A DNA stretch of 64,000 bases from a beta proteobacterium AAP51. Lineage in GTDB: Bacteria > Pseudomonadota > Gammaproteobacteria > Burkholderiales > Burkholderiaceae_C. The notes under the pieces were generated by a model. The model searched no databases, was not told the origin of the DNA, and was given only the letters and a program-made list of their open reading frames with translations. The position numbers were made by a program, and so were the translations under genes. The stretch's first letter is position 1, and each line of letters begins with the position of its first letter. Where the stretch lies: the NCBI GenBank assembly GCA_001295905.1, contig LJHT01000019.1:62001-126000 (forward strand), in the 5' to 3' direction. Below, in pieces: positions 35,904 to 45,225 of the stretch.

Positions 35904-36467
35904 ATGAATGCCCTGTTGCCTGCCGTGCTGTCCTTCGGCCTGATCTTCGGCCTGATGGTCACCGCCAGCCCGGCCTGGGCCGGCAAGGCCCACCAGCACG
36001 GGGTGGCCCAGCTGGACGTGGTGGTGGAACCCACCCGCGTGACGCTGGAACTCGACACCCCGCTGGACAACCTGCTGGGCTTCGAGCGCGCCCCGCGCAC
36101 CGATGCCGAGCGCGCCACGGTGGAGCAGGCGCTGGCCAAGCTGCGCGCGGCCGACCAGCTCTTCCGCATCGACGGCGCCGCCGGCTGCACGCTGGACAAG
36201 GTGACGCTGAACGCCCCCGTGCTGGGCGTGGGCGCACCCGCCGCTGCGCCGGCCCCGGGCGCCAAGCCCAGCCCGGCCGACCACGCCGACCTGAACGCCC
36301 GCTTCGAATTCACCTGCAAGACCGGCCAGCGCGCCGGCTTCGTGGAAGTGGAACTCTTCGCCGCGTTCGCGCCCATGAAACGCATCAACCTGCAGCTGGT
36401 GCTGCCGCGCGGGCAGATGAAGGCCATCTTGCAGCGCCCGGCCACGCGCGTGGCGCTGGTGCGCTGA
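35904..36467 (+). CDS. ZrgA-like DUF2796 periplasmic protein
   Basis: 187 residues from the ATG at 35904, which has GGAG seven bases before; the signal peptide ends SPAWA. The mature protein opens with GKAHQHGVAQLDV and has PLDNLLGFERAP, the core of DUF2796, the family of the zinc-binding ZrgA in Vibrio. Unlike canonical ZrgA, the central loop (about 120-140) is Ala/Pro-rich with one histidine in place of the usual long His/Asp/Glu run, so metal capacity may be lower. It leads a set of ABC ATPase, FtsX-type permease and DUF3299 genes, the same partners as in zrg loci. Confidence 0.8.
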   Translation: MNALLPAVLSFGLIFGLMVTASPAWAGKAHQHGVAQLDVVVEPTRVTLELDTPLDNLLGFERAPRTDAERATVEQALAKLRAADQLFRIDGAAGCTLDKVTLNAPVLGVGAPAAAPAPGAKPSPADHADLNARFEFTCKTGQRAGFVEVELFAAFAPMKRINLQLVLPRGQMKAILQRPATRVALVR

Positions 36468-36492
36468 AGCCGGGCCTCGCGTCGCGCCTGCC

Positions 36493-37176
36493 ATGCTGGC
36501 CCTGCAAGATGTGGCCTATGCCTGGCCCGGTGCCCCGGCCGATTGCCTGCGCATCGAGCAGCTGCACATCGCCGCCGGCCGCACCGTCTTCCTGCACGGG
36601 CCCAGCGGTTGCGGCAAGAGCACGCTGCTGGGCCTGATGGCCGGCGTGCTGGTGGCGCGCCAGGGCTCGGTGGCCTTGCTCGGCCAGGACTGGGCGAAGC
36701 TGCCCGGCGGCCGGCGCGACGGCCGCCGCGTGGACCACGTGGGCGTGATCTTCCAGCAGTTCAACCTGCTGCCCTACCTGACGGTGCTGGACAACGTGCT
36801 GCTGCCCACGCGCTTCTCGCGCACACGCGCCGGCCGCTGCGCCGGCGGCGCGCAGGCTGCGGCGCAGGCGCTGCTGGATCGCGTGGCCCTGCCGCCTGCG
36901 CTGTGGGCGCGCCGCGCCGATGCGCTGAGCGTGGGCCAGCAGCAGCGCGTGGCGGCCGCGCGGGCCCTGATCGGCGCGCCCGAACTCGTGATCGCCGACG
37001 AGCCCACCTCGGCCCTGGACGCCGCGCGCCGCGACGACTTCATGGCCCTGCTGATGGACGCCTGCGCCGCCGCCGGCAGCACGCTGGTGTTCGTAAGCCA
37101 CGACGAACGCCTGGCCGGCCGCTTCCACGAACGGCTGTCGCTGCCCGAGCTGAACCGTGCGGCGGTGGCCGCATGA
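36493..37176 (+). CDS. ABC transporter ATP-binding protein, LolD/MacB type
   Basis: 227 residues. Walker A GPSGCGKST (about residue 37), Q-loop VIFQQFNLLPYLT, signature ALSVGQQQRVAAARAL (Val-Gly in place of Ser-Gly-Gly), Walker B LVIADEPTSALD and switch His in VFVSHDERLA. The type pairs with FtsX-like permeases, and such a gene follows 81 bases later. With the ZrgA-like protein upstream it probably belongs to a metal-related mechanotransmission or export complex; the direction of transport is not known. Confidence 0.9.
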   Translation: MLALQDVAYAWPGAPADCLRIEQLHIAAGRTVFLHGPSGCGKSTLLGLMAGVLVARQGSVALLGQDWAKLPGGRRDGRRVDHVGVIFQQFNLLPYLTVLDNVLLPTRFSRTRAGRCAGGAQAAAQALLDRVALPPALWARRADALSVGQQQRVAAARALIGAPELVIADEPTSALDAARRDDFMALLMDACAAAGSTLVFVSHDERLAGRFHERLSLPELNRAAVAA

Positions 37177-37187
37177 GGGCCGAGCGC

Positions 37188-37254
37188 CGGGCCGCCCCAA
37201 GCCGGCCCTCATCCCCTCGGGGGATCGCCTGCCGTACCCGGCAGGCGAGGGGCT
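37188..37254. repeat. GC-rich palindromic element between ATPase and permease genes
   Basis: Contains CCCCTCGGGGG and a perfect nine-base hairpin CGCCTGCCG-TACC-CGGCAGGCG (37226-37247) that abuts the permease's GAGGGG ribosome site. The sequence differs from copies A-C but has the same style as dispersed Burkholderiales intergenic repeats. Confidence 0.6.
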
Positions 37255-37257
37255 GAC

Positions 37258-38550
37258 ATGACAGCCCTGCTGCACATCGCCGCGCGCAGCGCCTGGAACC
37301 GGCGCGGCACGCTGGCGCTGGTGATGCTGTCCATCGCGCTGGCCACGGCCCTGCTGCTGGGGCTGGAGCGGCTGCGCACCGACATCCGCAGCAGCTTCAC
37401 CGCGGCCGTCAGCGGCACCGACCTCATCGTCGGCGCGCGCACCGGGCCCGTGCAGCTGATGCTGTACGCGGTGTTCCGCGTCGGCGGGGCCACCAACAAC
37501 ATCTCGATGGACAGCGTGCGCGCCATCCAGGCGCACCGCGCCGTGAGCTGGGTGGTGCCCATCTCGCTGGGCGATTCGCACCGCGGCCACCCGGTGCTGG
37601 GCACCACGCCCGAGTACTTCACGCGCTTTCTCTACGGCGACCGCCAGCCGCTGGTGCTGCAGGAAGGCCGTGCCTTCAGCGGCACGCTGGACGGGCTGTA
37701 CGAAGCGGTGATAGGCGCGGAAGTGGCGCAGGCCCTGGGCTACGGCCTGGGGCAGAAGATCACGCTCACCCACGGCCTGGCCCCGGCCCCGGGCGACCTG
37801 GCCGCCGAGCACGCCGACAAGCCCTTCACCGTGGTGGGCATCCTGGCGCGCACGGGCACGCCGGTGGACCGCTCGGTGCACGTCAGCCTGCAGGCCATCG
37901 AGGCCATCCACCTCGACTGGGTGGGCGGCGCGCCGCTGCCGGCGGCGGCGGGGCTGAAGATCGCGCCCGAATTCGCGCGCAAGTTCGACCTCGAGCCCAA
38001 GCAGGTCACGGCCGTGCTGGTGGGCCTGCGCAGCCGCGCCGCCGTCTTCAACGTGCAGCGTTTCGTGGCCGACTACGAAGAAGAAGCGCTGCTGGCCGTG
38101 CTGCCCGGCGTGGCGCTGGACGAGCTGTGGGCGGCCGTGGGCCTGGGCGAGAGGGCCTTGCTGGCCATCAGCGGCCTGGTGGCGCTGGTGAGCCTGGCCT
38201 CGCTGGTGGCCGTGGTGCTGGCCGGGCTGAACGAACGCCGGCGCGAACTGGCCGTGCTGCGTGCCGTGGGCGCCGGCCCGCGTCAGGTGCTGGTGCTGCT
38301 GGCGGCCGAAGGGGCGCTGGTCACCTTCTGCGGCGCGCTGCTCGGCGCGCTGATGGCCGCTGCGGCCGTGGTGCTGACGGGCCCCTGGGTGCAGCAGCGT
38401 TTCGGCCTCAGCCTGCACGCGGGCGCGCCCACGCCCGAACAATGGGGCCTGTTCGCGGCCGTGTTGGCCGCGGGTATGCTTGCCAGCCTGGTGCCGGGCT
38501 GGCGCGCCTACCGGCTTTCGCTGGCCGACGGCCTGTCGCCGCGAACCTGA
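37258..38550 (+). CDS. FtsX/MacB-type ABC transporter permease
   Basis: 430 residues. One N-terminal helix (about 20-37), a large extracytoplasmic domain (about 40-290; MacB_PCD-like, with DLIVGARTGPVQLML and TPEYFTRFLYG), and three C-terminal helices (about 300-415) with the family coupling segment ELAVLRAVGAGPRQV. The four-helix layout is that of mechanotransmission ABC permeases. It is encoded between its ATPase and a DUF3299 protein, the arrangement seen in zrg-type loci. Confidence 0.9.
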   Translation: MTALLHIAARSAWNRRGTLALVMLSIALATALLLGLERLRTDIRSSFTAAVSGTDLIVGARTGPVQLMLYAVFRVGGATNNISMDSVRAIQAHRAVSWVVPISLGDSHRGHPVLGTTPEYFTRFLYGDRQPLVLQEGRAFSGTLDGLYEAVIGAEVAQALGYGLGQKITLTHGLAPAPGDLAAEHADKPFTVVGILARTGTPVDRSVHVSLQAIEAIHLDWVGGAPLPAAAGLKIAPEFARKFDLEPKQVTAVLVGLRSRAAVFNVQRFVADYEEEALLAVLPGVALDELWAAVGLGERALLAISGLVALVSLASLVAVVLAGLNERRRELAVLRAVGAGPRQVLVLLAAEGALVTFCGALLGALMAAAAVVLTGPWVQQRFGLSLHAGAPTPEQWGLFAAVLAAGMLASLVPGWRAYRLSLADGLSPRT

Positions 38551-38609
38551 ACTTCGCCCCGCGCAGCGCCTGCACGCGCTGTTTTGTTGCTGTTGCCCTG
38601 GACGTTGCC

Positions 38610-39221
38610 ATGCTTCGCCTGTTTCCCTTCCTGGTGCCCGCCCTGCTCGGGCTGGCCGTCGGTGCTGCCACGGCCCAGCCCTCCGGCGTGCCGCTGATGA
38701 ACCCGTCGATCACCGCCGCGCCCCCGGCACGGCCTGCGACCCCGGCGCCCGCGACCGGCTTCAAGACCATCACCTGGGAAGCGCTGGTGCCCGCCGACTG
38801 GGACCCCTTCGCCGAGTTCAAGGGCATCGACCTGGCCAGCATGCAGGACGGCGACCCGCGCGCCAACGAGCTGCTCAAGCGCATGCGCGAGATCTGGGAC
38901 CGTGCGCCCGTGAACACTGCGCTGGTGGGCCAGCGCGTGCGCATCCCGGGTTTCGTGGTGCCGCTGGAAGACACGAAGGACGGCATCAAGGAGTTCCTGC
39001 TCGTGCCCTATTTCGGCGCCTGCATCCACAGCCCGCCGCCGCCCTCGAACCAGATCATCCACGTGCTGCCCAAGACGGCCGTGAAGGGCATCCGTTCGAT
39101 GGACGCGGTGTGGATCACCGGCACCCTCAGCAACACGCAGACCGATTCCTACATGGGCGCTTCCAGCTGGCGCGTGGACGCCGTGGGCGTGGTGCCCTAC
39201 GAGATGCCGAAAGGCCGCTGA
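38610..39221 (+). CDS. DUF3299 domain exported protein
   Basis: 203 residues from the ATG at 38610. The signal peptide ends ATAQ, followed by a Pro/Ala linker and the DUF3299 domain (about 70-200) with ITWEALVPADWDP, RIPGFVVPLED, LLVPYFGACIHSPPPPSNQ and a final SYMGASSWRVDAV. The single cysteine in GACIH beside His is conserved in the family and may bind metal or haem; this is not established. DUF3299 genes regularly accompany ZrgA/FtsX-type ABC sets, as here. Confidence 0.82.
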   Translation: MLRLFPFLVPALLGLAVGAATAQPSGVPLMNPSITAAPPARPATPAPATGFKTITWEALVPADWDPFAEFKGIDLASMQDGDPRANELLKRMREIWDRAPVNTALVGQRVRIPGFVVPLEDTKDGIKEFLLVPYFGACIHSPPPPSNQIIHVLPKTAVKGIRSMDAVWITGTLSNTQTDSYMGASSWRVDAVGVVPYEMPKGR

Positions 39222-39240
39222 GGCCGCGCCTGCAAGCCTG

Positions 39241-40320
39241 ATGAGCCCGCGCCGCCCGCAAGACCTGGCCCGCATCACTTTCTCGGTGCTGGCCATCGGC
39301 GTGCTGCTGGCGGCGGTGCTGTGGATCCTGCGGCCCTTCATCGGCCCCACCATCTGGGCCACGATGGTGGTGGTGGCCACCTGGCCCTTGATGCTGCGCC
39401 TGCAGGCGCTGCTGTTCAACCGCCGCAGCCTGGCCGTCACGGTCATGAGCCTGCTGCTGCTGCTGCTGTTCGTGGTGCCGCTCACGCTGGCCATCTTCAC
39501 CATTGCCACCAACGTGGACCAGCTGCTCGCCTGGGCCAAGCTCGTGACGGAGTTCGACCTGCCCGAGGCGCCGCCGGAATGGCTGACGCGCCTGCCCCTG
39601 GTGGGCGGGCTGATGGCCAACCTGTGGGAACAGGCCAGCGCCCTGGGCCTGCGTGAGCTGCTGCAGCGCCTGAGCCCCTACGCCGGCGGGCTGACGCGCT
39701 GGTTCGTCGACCAGGTGGGCAACGTGGGCGTGCTGATGCTGCAGTTCCTGCTGACGGTGGTGATCGCGGCCGTGCTCTACAGCACCGGTGAAGCCGCTGC
39801 CGCGCTGGTGCGGCGCTTTGCCATGCGCCTGGGCGGTGAGCGCGGCGCCGAGGTGGTGGCGCTGGCTGGGGGCGCCATCCGTGGCGTGGCGCTGGGTGTG
39901 GGCGTCACGGCGCTGGTGCAGGCGGTGCTGTCGGGGCTGGCGCTGGCCGTGGCCGGCGTGCCCTTCGCCAGCCTGCTGACGGCGGTGATCTTCATGTTCT
40001 GCATCGCCCAGCTGGGCCCGGTGCCGGTGCTGGTGCCGGCCGTCATCTGGGCCTTCTGGACCGGCAGCACCGGCATGGGCATCTTCCTCATCGTGACCAC
40101 GGTGTTCACCGCCAACCTCGACAACGTGCTGCGGCCGGTGCTCATCCGCATGGGGGCCGACCTCTCGCTGCTGCTCATCTTCGGCGGCGTCATCGGCGGC
40201 CTGGTGGCCTTCGGGCTGGTGGGCATCTTCGTCGGCCCGGTGGTGCTGGCCGTGGCCTGGAAGCTGCTGGAAGCGTGGATGGACGACGGCGACCGGCCGC
40301 CGCCGAGTTACCGCGACTGA
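39241..40320 (+). CDS. AI-2E family transporter (YdiK-like)
   Basis: 359-residue inner-membrane protein of PF01594 with about eight helices: two at the N-terminus (ILRPFIGPTIWATMVVV), a central amphipathic region (about 95-150), and the C-terminal bundle with the conserved DNVLRPVLI and FGGVIGGLVAFGLVGIFVGP. The family's proposed roles include export of small molecules or Na+/H+ exchange; AI-2 itself is unproven here. The last codons and stop are duplicated in tandem just after the gene (see findings). Confidence 0.88.
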   Translation: MSPRRPQDLARITFSVLAIGVLLAAVLWILRPFIGPTIWATMVVVATWPLMLRLQALLFNRRSLAVTVMSLLLLLLFVVPLTLAIFTIATNVDQLLAWAKLVTEFDLPEAPPEWLTRLPLVGGLMANLWEQASALGLRELLQRLSPYAGGLTRWFVDQVGNVGVLMLQFLLTVVIAAVLYSTGEAAAALVRRFAMRLGGERGAEVVALAGGAIRGVALGVGVTALVQAVLSGLALAVAGVPFASLLTAVIFMFCIAQLGPVPVLVPAVIWAFWTGSTGMGIFLIVTTVFTANLDNVLRPVLIRMGADLSLLLIFGGVIGGLVAFGLVGIFVGPVVLAVAWKLLEAWMDDGDRPPPSYRD

Positions 40321-40358
40321 ATACCGCGACTGAAACTCGGCGCGGGCTGCGCCGGCCC

Positions 40359-40988
40359 TCAGAGCCACCCCGCCGCGCGCATCTCCGCCTCGGCCTGCGC
40401 CGCGTGGTGGAACACGCGTCCATGCCAGCCCTGGGCGCGCGCTGCTTCGATGTTGGGCCCGTGGTCGTCCAGGAACACCAGCTCGTGCACCGGGTGGCCG
40501 AAGCGCTTTGCGGCCAGCTCGTAGATGGCGGGCTCGGGCTTGTTGTGGCCCACACGCCCGCTGAACACGCCGTCGCTGAACAGGCCCAGGAAGGCGTGCG
40601 TGTCCTGCAGGTGCTGCGCCATCGGCGCTGGCATGTTCGACAGGTAGTACAGCCGCCGCCCCGCGGCGTGCAGGCGTTGCAGCAGCGCCAGGGTGTCGGG
40701 CAGCGGGCTCAGCGCGCGCGGCGCGCCTTCCACCACGCGCTGCACTTCTTCGGGCTGCAGGCCGGTGCGCGCGGCAATGCGCTGCACCAGCTGCGCGGGT
40801 GTGACCGTGCCGCGGTCGTAGGCGCCCCAGTCGCCGCCATAACCCTGGAAGATCTGCGCCACCCAGAAAGCCGCGCGCGTGCTGTCGCTTGCGCGCTCGG
40901 GCAGCAGCTCGCGCAGCAGCGCTTCGGGTTCCCAGCGGAACACCACACGGCCGAAGTCGAAGACGAACTTCTTGTCGGCCGCGCTCAT
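40359..40988 (-). CDS. HAD-family hydrolase
   Basis: 209 residues. The start at 40988 overlaps the pgi stop as ATGA. The nucleophile region is FVFDFGRVVF: the first Asp is present, but the second position of the usual DxD is Gly, as in YihX/haloacid dehalogenase-like alpha-glucose-1-phosphatases. Later motifs are LYYLSNM (Ser/Asn), GHNKPEPAIY (Lys) and VFLDDHGPNIEAA (Asp pair). YihX-type enzymes release glucose from glucose-1-phosphate, which would suit linkage to pgi, but the substrate is inferred. Confidence 0.85.
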   Translation of the reverse strand: MSAADKKFVFDFGRVVFRWEPEALLRELLPERASDSTRAAFWVAQIFQGYGGDWGAYDRGTVTPAQLVQRIAARTGLQPEEVQRVVEGAPRALSPLPDTLALLQRLHAAGRRLYYLSNMPAPMAQHLQDTHAFLGLFSDGVFSGRVGHNKPEPAIYELAAKRFGHPVHELVFLDDHGPNIEAARAQGWHGRVFHHAAQAEAEMRAAGWL

Positions 40989-42580
40989 GAGAGCAGGCGC
41001 CGCAGCAGGCCGGCGGTGGACGCGTCCAGGCCGGCGGTGTCTCCCAGGCTGGCGCTGCTTGCCAGGCGCGGCAGCAGCTGGTTGCACAAGGCCTTGCCCA
41101 ACTCCACGCCCCATTGGTCAAAGCTGTTGATGCCCCACAGCGCACCGCTCGTGAACACCCGGTGTTCGTACAGGGCCAGCAGCGCGCCCAGGCTGCGCGG
41201 GTTCAGCGTGTCCAGCACGAAGGTGGTGCTGGGCCGGTTGCCGGGGAAGGTGCGGTGCCGCGCCAGCACCTCGGGCGCGAGGCTGGCGCTGGCCGTGGGT
41301 GCACTTTCAGCGGCGGCCTGCGCCGTGCTCTTGCCCAGCATCAGCGCCTGGCTCTGCGCCAGGCAGTTGGCCAGCAGCTTCTGGTGCTGGCCGGCCCAAG
41401 GGTGGGCCGGTGTCTTCACCGCGATGAACTCCACCGGAATGACGTCGGTGCCCTGGTGCAGCATCTGGAAGTAGGCGTGCTGGCCGTTGGTGCCGGGTTC
41501 GCCCCACACCACGGGGCTGGTGGCGTAGGGCAGGGCGTTGCCGTCCAGGTCGACGCACTTGCCGTTGCTCTCCATCTCCAGCTGCTGCAGGAAGGCCGGC
41601 AGCCGTGCCAGGCCCTGGTGGTAAGGCGCCACGCTGCGGCTGCCGAAGCCGTGGAAGTTGCGGTACCAGACGTCCAGCAGGCCCAGCAGCACGGGCAGGT
41701 TCTGCGCCAGCGGTGCTTCGGCGAAGTGGCGGTCCATGGCATGCGCGCCGGCCAGCAGGGCGCGGAAGTTCTCGCTGCCGATGGCGATGGCAATGGGCAG
41801 GCCGATGGCGCTCCACAGCGAGTAGCGCCCACCCACCCAGTCCCAGAAACCGAAGGTGGTGGTGATGCCGAAGGCCGCCGCGGCCTGCACGTGGGTGGTG
41901 GTGGCCACGAAGTGCTTGCTGATGGCGTGGCCGCCGTGGCTGAGGAACCAGTCGCGCGCGGCCTGCGCGTTGGCCATGGTTTCCTGCGTGGTGAAGGTCT
42001 TGCTGGCGATGATGAACAGCGTCTTGTTCGCGTCCAGGCGCTGCAGCAGCGGCGCCAGGTCGTGGCCGTCGACGTTGCTCACGAAGTGCAGGCGCTGGCC
42101 GGCTTTGGAAAAGCTGTCCAGCGCCTTCACGGCCATCTGCGGGCCGAGGTCGCTGCCGCCGATGCCGATGTTGACGATGTCGGTCAGCGTCCAGTCGCTG
42201 CGCACGCTGTCGGCGTAGGCCAGCATGTCGTTCAGCACCGCGTGCACCTCGGCGCTGTGCGGGCCCTGGCCTTCGGGCGCACGCAGCGCGGTGTGCAGCA
42301 CGGCGCGGCCTTCGGTGGTGTTCACGGGCTCGCCACGCAGCATGGCGTCGCGCCGGGCTTCGAGGCCGCATTCGCGCGCCAAGTCGAGCAGGAAGTGCAG
42401 CGTGGCGGTGTCCAGCAGGTTCTTGCTGAGGTCGGCAAAGACCTCGGGCGCCTCGAAGCTGAGGGCCTGGAAGCGGCCGGCGTCGCGCGCGAAGGCTTCG
42501 CGCAGGTCGAAGCCGCGGCCGTGGGCTTCGAAGTGGCCTTGCAGCGCGGCCCAGGCGGCGGTGTGGTCGCAGCGCTTCAT
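40985..42580 (-). CDS. pgi: Glucose-6-phosphate isomerase
   Basis: Interconverts glucose-6-phosphate and fructose-6-phosphate. 531 residues. Both family signatures are present: [14 protein letters not shown] and [18 protein letters not shown], with the catalytic Glu in [13 protein letters not shown] and His/Lys residues near the C-terminus. Its start overlaps the tal stop and its stop overlaps the HAD gene start (both ATGA), so tal-pgi-HAD is one translationally coupled unit. The C-terminal 45 residues after LCNQLLPRL are shorter and more variable than in E. coli. Confidence 0.96.
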   Translation of the reverse strand: MKRCDHTAAWAALQGHFEAHGRGFDLREAFARDAGRFQALSFEAPEVFADLSKNLLDTATLHFLLDLARECGLEARRDAMLRGEPVNTTEGRAVLHTALRAPEGQGPHSAEVHAVLNDMLAYADSVRSDWTLTDIVNIGIGGSDLGPQMAVKALDSFSKAGQRLHFVSNVDGHDLAPLLQRLDANKTLFIIASKTFTTQETMANAQAARDWFLSHGGHAISKHFVATTTHVQAAAAFGITTTFGFWDWVGGRYSLWSAIGLPIAIAIGSENFRALLAGAHAMDRHFAEAPLAQNLPVLLGLLDVWYRNFHGFGSRSVAPYHQGLARLPAFLQQLEMESNGKCVDLDGNALPYATSPVVWGEPGTNGQHAYFQMLHQGTDVIPVEFIAVKTPAHPWAGQHQKLLANCLAQSQALMLGKSTAQAAAESAPTASASLAPEVLARHRTFPGNRPSTTFVLDTLNPRSLGALLALYEHRVFTSGALWGINSFDQWGVELGKALCNQLLPRLASSASLGDTAGLDASTAGLLRRLLS

Positions 42581-43530
42581 GAGCGGGCCGCTTCGATCAG
42601 GTGGTCGAGCTTGCCGGCATCCACCGCGAAGGCGCGTATGCCTTCGGCGAGTTTTTCGGTGGCCATGGCGTCTTCGTTCAGCGCCCAGCGGAAGCTCTTT
42701 TCGTCGTGGTGCACCGCGGGCAGCGGCAGGTTGCGGGCGGCTTCTGCGTCCAGCGCGCGCACCAGCGGCGCCTCGCTGCCCTGCAATTGCGCCAGCAGCT
42801 CGGGGCTGATGGTCAGCAGGTCGCAGCCGGCCAGCGCGGTGATCTGGCCCACGTTGCGGAAGCTGGCGCCCATCACCTGCGTGGGGATGCCGTGGCGCTT
42901 GTAGTGCCTGTAGATGGCGGTGACGCTCTGCACGCCGGGGTCGTTCACGCCCGCGCGTTCGGCCTCGTTCCAGCTGGCGCCTGCGGCCTTCTTGTGCCAG
43001 TCGTAGATGCGGCCGACGAAGGGGCTGATGAGGCGCACGCCGGCATCGCCGCAGGCCACGGCCTGGCAGAAGGCGAAGAGCAGCGTGAGGTTGCAGCGGA
43101 TGCCGGCACGCTCTAGCTCTTCGGCCGCGCGTATGCCTTCCCAGGTGGCGGCAATCTTGATGAGCACGCGCTCGCGGCCGATGCCGGCGGCTTCGTACAG
43201 CGCCATCAGCCGCTGCGCGCGCGCCACGGTGGCGGCGGTGTCGAAGCTCAGGCGCGCGTCCACCTCGGTGCTGACGCGGCCCGGCACCACCTTCAGGATC
43301 TCGCGGCCGAAGCGCACCAGCACCTGGTCGACGATGGACTCCAGTGGCGCCGTGCGGTGCGCGGCCACGGTTTGCGCCAGCAGCGGCGAGTAGTCGGGCT
43401 GCTGCACCGCCTTCAGGATGAGGCTGGGGTTGGTGGTGGCGTCTTGCGGCGCAAAGGCCGCCAGCTGGTGGAAGTTGCCGGTGTCGGCAACCACGGTGGT
43501 GTGCTGTTTGAGCTGTTCGAGCTGGTTCAT
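42577..43530 (-). CDS. tal: Transaldolase
   Basis: Pentose phosphate enzyme moving a dihydroxyacetone unit between sugars. 317 residues from the ATG at 43530 ([18 protein letters not shown]), which matches TalB; an ATG 14 codons earlier (43572) is open, but neither has a strong ribosome site. Motifs: [11 protein letters not shown] and the Schiff-base Lys in [12 protein letters not shown], with [13 protein letters not shown]. First gene of tal-pgi-HAD; no gnd/zwf in the window. Confidence 0.96.
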   Translation of the reverse strand: MNQLEQLKQHTTVVADTGNFHQLAAFAPQDATTNPSLILKAVQQPDYSPLLAQTVAAHRTAPLESIVDQVLVRFGREILKVVPGRVSTEVDARLSFDTAATVARAQRLMALYEAAGIGRERVLIKIAATWEGIRAAEELERAGIRCNLTLLFAFCQAVACGDAGVRLISPFVGRIYDWHKKAAGASWNEAERAGVNDPGVQSVTAIYRHYKRHGIPTQVMGASFRNVGQITALAGCDLLTISPELLAQLQGSEAPLVRALDAEAARNLPLPAVHHDEKSFRWALNEDAMATEKLAEGIRAFAVDAGKLDHLIEAARS

Positions 43531-43696
43531 GGCGGCGGGTGCGGCAGGGCCGTTGAGCGGGGTTTCAAGCATGAATTAGACCCGAGCCCGGGCGCCGGGC
43601 CGCAGAACTGCGGGGTGGGCGGCCGCCTGTTCGGGCGATGGGGGCGTTGACAGCGCGCCACCTGCCTGCGAACGTGGGCGGCCCCTCGCCTTTGCC

Positions 43697-45100
43697 ATGG
43701 CCGCCCACGCCCTGAACCCCACCCCCCCGCTGCCCGGCCCCGCGCCCCGCCTGCGGCTGGTGGCCTTGCGCGGTGCCACCGTTTGGCCAGCGCCGCCGCC
43801 GCTGCAATGGCAGGAGCCGGTGCTGTCGGGCACGCTGAAGCGCTGCCTGCTGCTGGCGCTGCTGCTGCACGTGTGGCTGGTGCTGATGCTGGGCAGTGCG
43901 CCGGGCGGCACGGCGGCGCCTGGGCAGGGGGTGGCCGGCAGCCTGAACATCACGCTGAAAGGCCCCGAAACGCCCGGTGCCACCGAAGAAGCGGCCCCGC
44001 CCGCGCCAGTGTTGCCTGAGGGGCCGAGCGGCAGCGCAGCGCAGCCGCGCTGGGGCGGTGCGGTGCGCGAACAGGCGCAGCCCTTGCCGGCCACGCCGGG
44101 CGCGGCGCAACTGGGCCGCTGGGCGGCCACGCCGCAACCGGCCGATGCCCGCGAAGTGCCGCCACCGCCGCCCGGACGCGTGGTGGAAGAGCGGGCCGAA
44201 GCAGGCCCGGTGCCGTTGCCGGTGCCGACGCCGGTGTCGACGCCAGTGCCTGCGCCTGTGCCTGTGCCTGTACCCGTACTGGCTGATTCACCTTCGAGCC
44301 TGCCAGCGCCGGCACCACCTCCGGAACCAGCACCAGCACCCGTCGAACGCCGCTTGGCCGCCAACCCGGCGGAGGCAGCGCCGGCCCGCTTGCCGGAACT
44401 GGCGCCGGCCCTGGCTGCACAGGCGGTGGTGCCGCTGCCCGCGCCCGAGCTGGCGCCCCTGCCGGCGCCGGCTGCGCTCACGCCGCGCCTGCAACGGCCG
44501 GCCCCCGGCACGGCGGCAGAGCTGCCGGTGCTGGCGCCGTTGACGCCGGCGGCGCCGCTGGCCCAGGTGCCCAATCTGCCGAACTTGCCGAGCGTGCCGA
44601 ACCTTCCCGCCGCGCCCGCGCCACCTTCCCTGCAGGCACCGCCCGCCCTGCCTGAACCGGTGGCTGTACCAGCGCCGGCCCCCGCAGCGGCCCGGCCTGT
44701 TGCGCCGGCCATGGCGCCATCGGCCACACCGTCCGCCGCGTCCCCGTCCCCGTCTCAAGCACCGCCCGCACTGCCCGCCGCCGCCACCATCCCGGGCGCG
44801 CCCGATGCCGGCAGCCGCCTGGGCAGCGACGTGGCCACGCCACCGGCGGCTGCGGCCAGCGTGCCGCCGCGCCTGAACCTGCAACTCTCGCGGCCGCGCG
44901 GTGGCGAGCTCTCGCGCGGGCGCAGCGCCGGGGCCCTGCCGGTGCTGCCGCGCCCGCCCGAGGTGGACGACAAGCTGGGCCGCGACATCGCCCGCTCGGC
45001 CAAGCCCGATTGCCGCGAAGCCCACCGCGGCGCAGGCATCGTCGGCGCCCTGGCCCTGGCTGCCGATGCGCTGAAAACCGAAGGGGGCTGCAAGTGGTAG
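43697..45100 (+). CDS. Pro/Ala-rich membrane-anchored protein with conserved C-terminal motif
   Basis: 467 residues. A short cytoplasmic N-terminus, one membrane helix (about 47-66, LLLALLLHVWLVLML), then about 340 residues dominated by Pro and Ala, including alternating Pro-Val runs (about 173-196) and a PNLP triplet (about 295-307). The end has a compact region with KPDCREAHRGAGIVGAL and a terminal GGCKW, so two cysteines could form a disulfide. The layout recalls TonB, which spans the periplasm, but no TonB C-terminal fold is seen. Function unknown; divergent from tal. Confidence 0.75.
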   Translation: MAAHALNPTPPLPGPAPRLRLVALRGATVWPAPPPLQWQEPVLSGTLKRCLLLALLLHVWLVLMLGSAPGGTAAPGQGVAGSLNITLKGPETPGATEEAAPPAPVLPEGPSGSAAQPRWGGAVREQAQPLPATPGAAQLGRWAATPQPADAREVPPPPPGRVVEERAEAGPVPLPVPTPVSTPVPAPVPVPVPVLADSPSSLPAPAPPPEPAPAPVERRLAANPAEAAPARLPELAPALAAQAVVPLPAPELAPLPAPAALTPRLQRPAPGTAAELPVLAPLTPAAPLAQVPNLPNLPSVPNLPAAPAPPSLQAPPALPEPVAVPAPAPAAARPVAPAMAPSATPSAASPSPSQAPPALPAAATIPGAPDAGSRLGSDVATPPAAAASVPPRLNLQLSRPRGGELSRGRSAGALPVLPRPPEVDDKLGRDIARSAKPDCREAHRGAGIVGALALAADALKTEGGCKW

Positions 45101-45225
45101 GGCGGGGCCTGCCACCCGTTCCGCGCGCCGTATCGCGGGGCAGCCCGCCGGAATGAACCGCAGCGATGTGATCTAAGCCGCATCAGTCTCGTTTCATACT
45201 AATCAGATTTATCAATGATGCGAAG

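Noticed and set aside
34916-36445. Extended 5'-nucleotidase reading of 509 codons
   Set aside because: The first 200 codons lie antisense to the ZrgA-like gene and have no homology-like pattern; the family N-terminus begins at 35830 or 35818.
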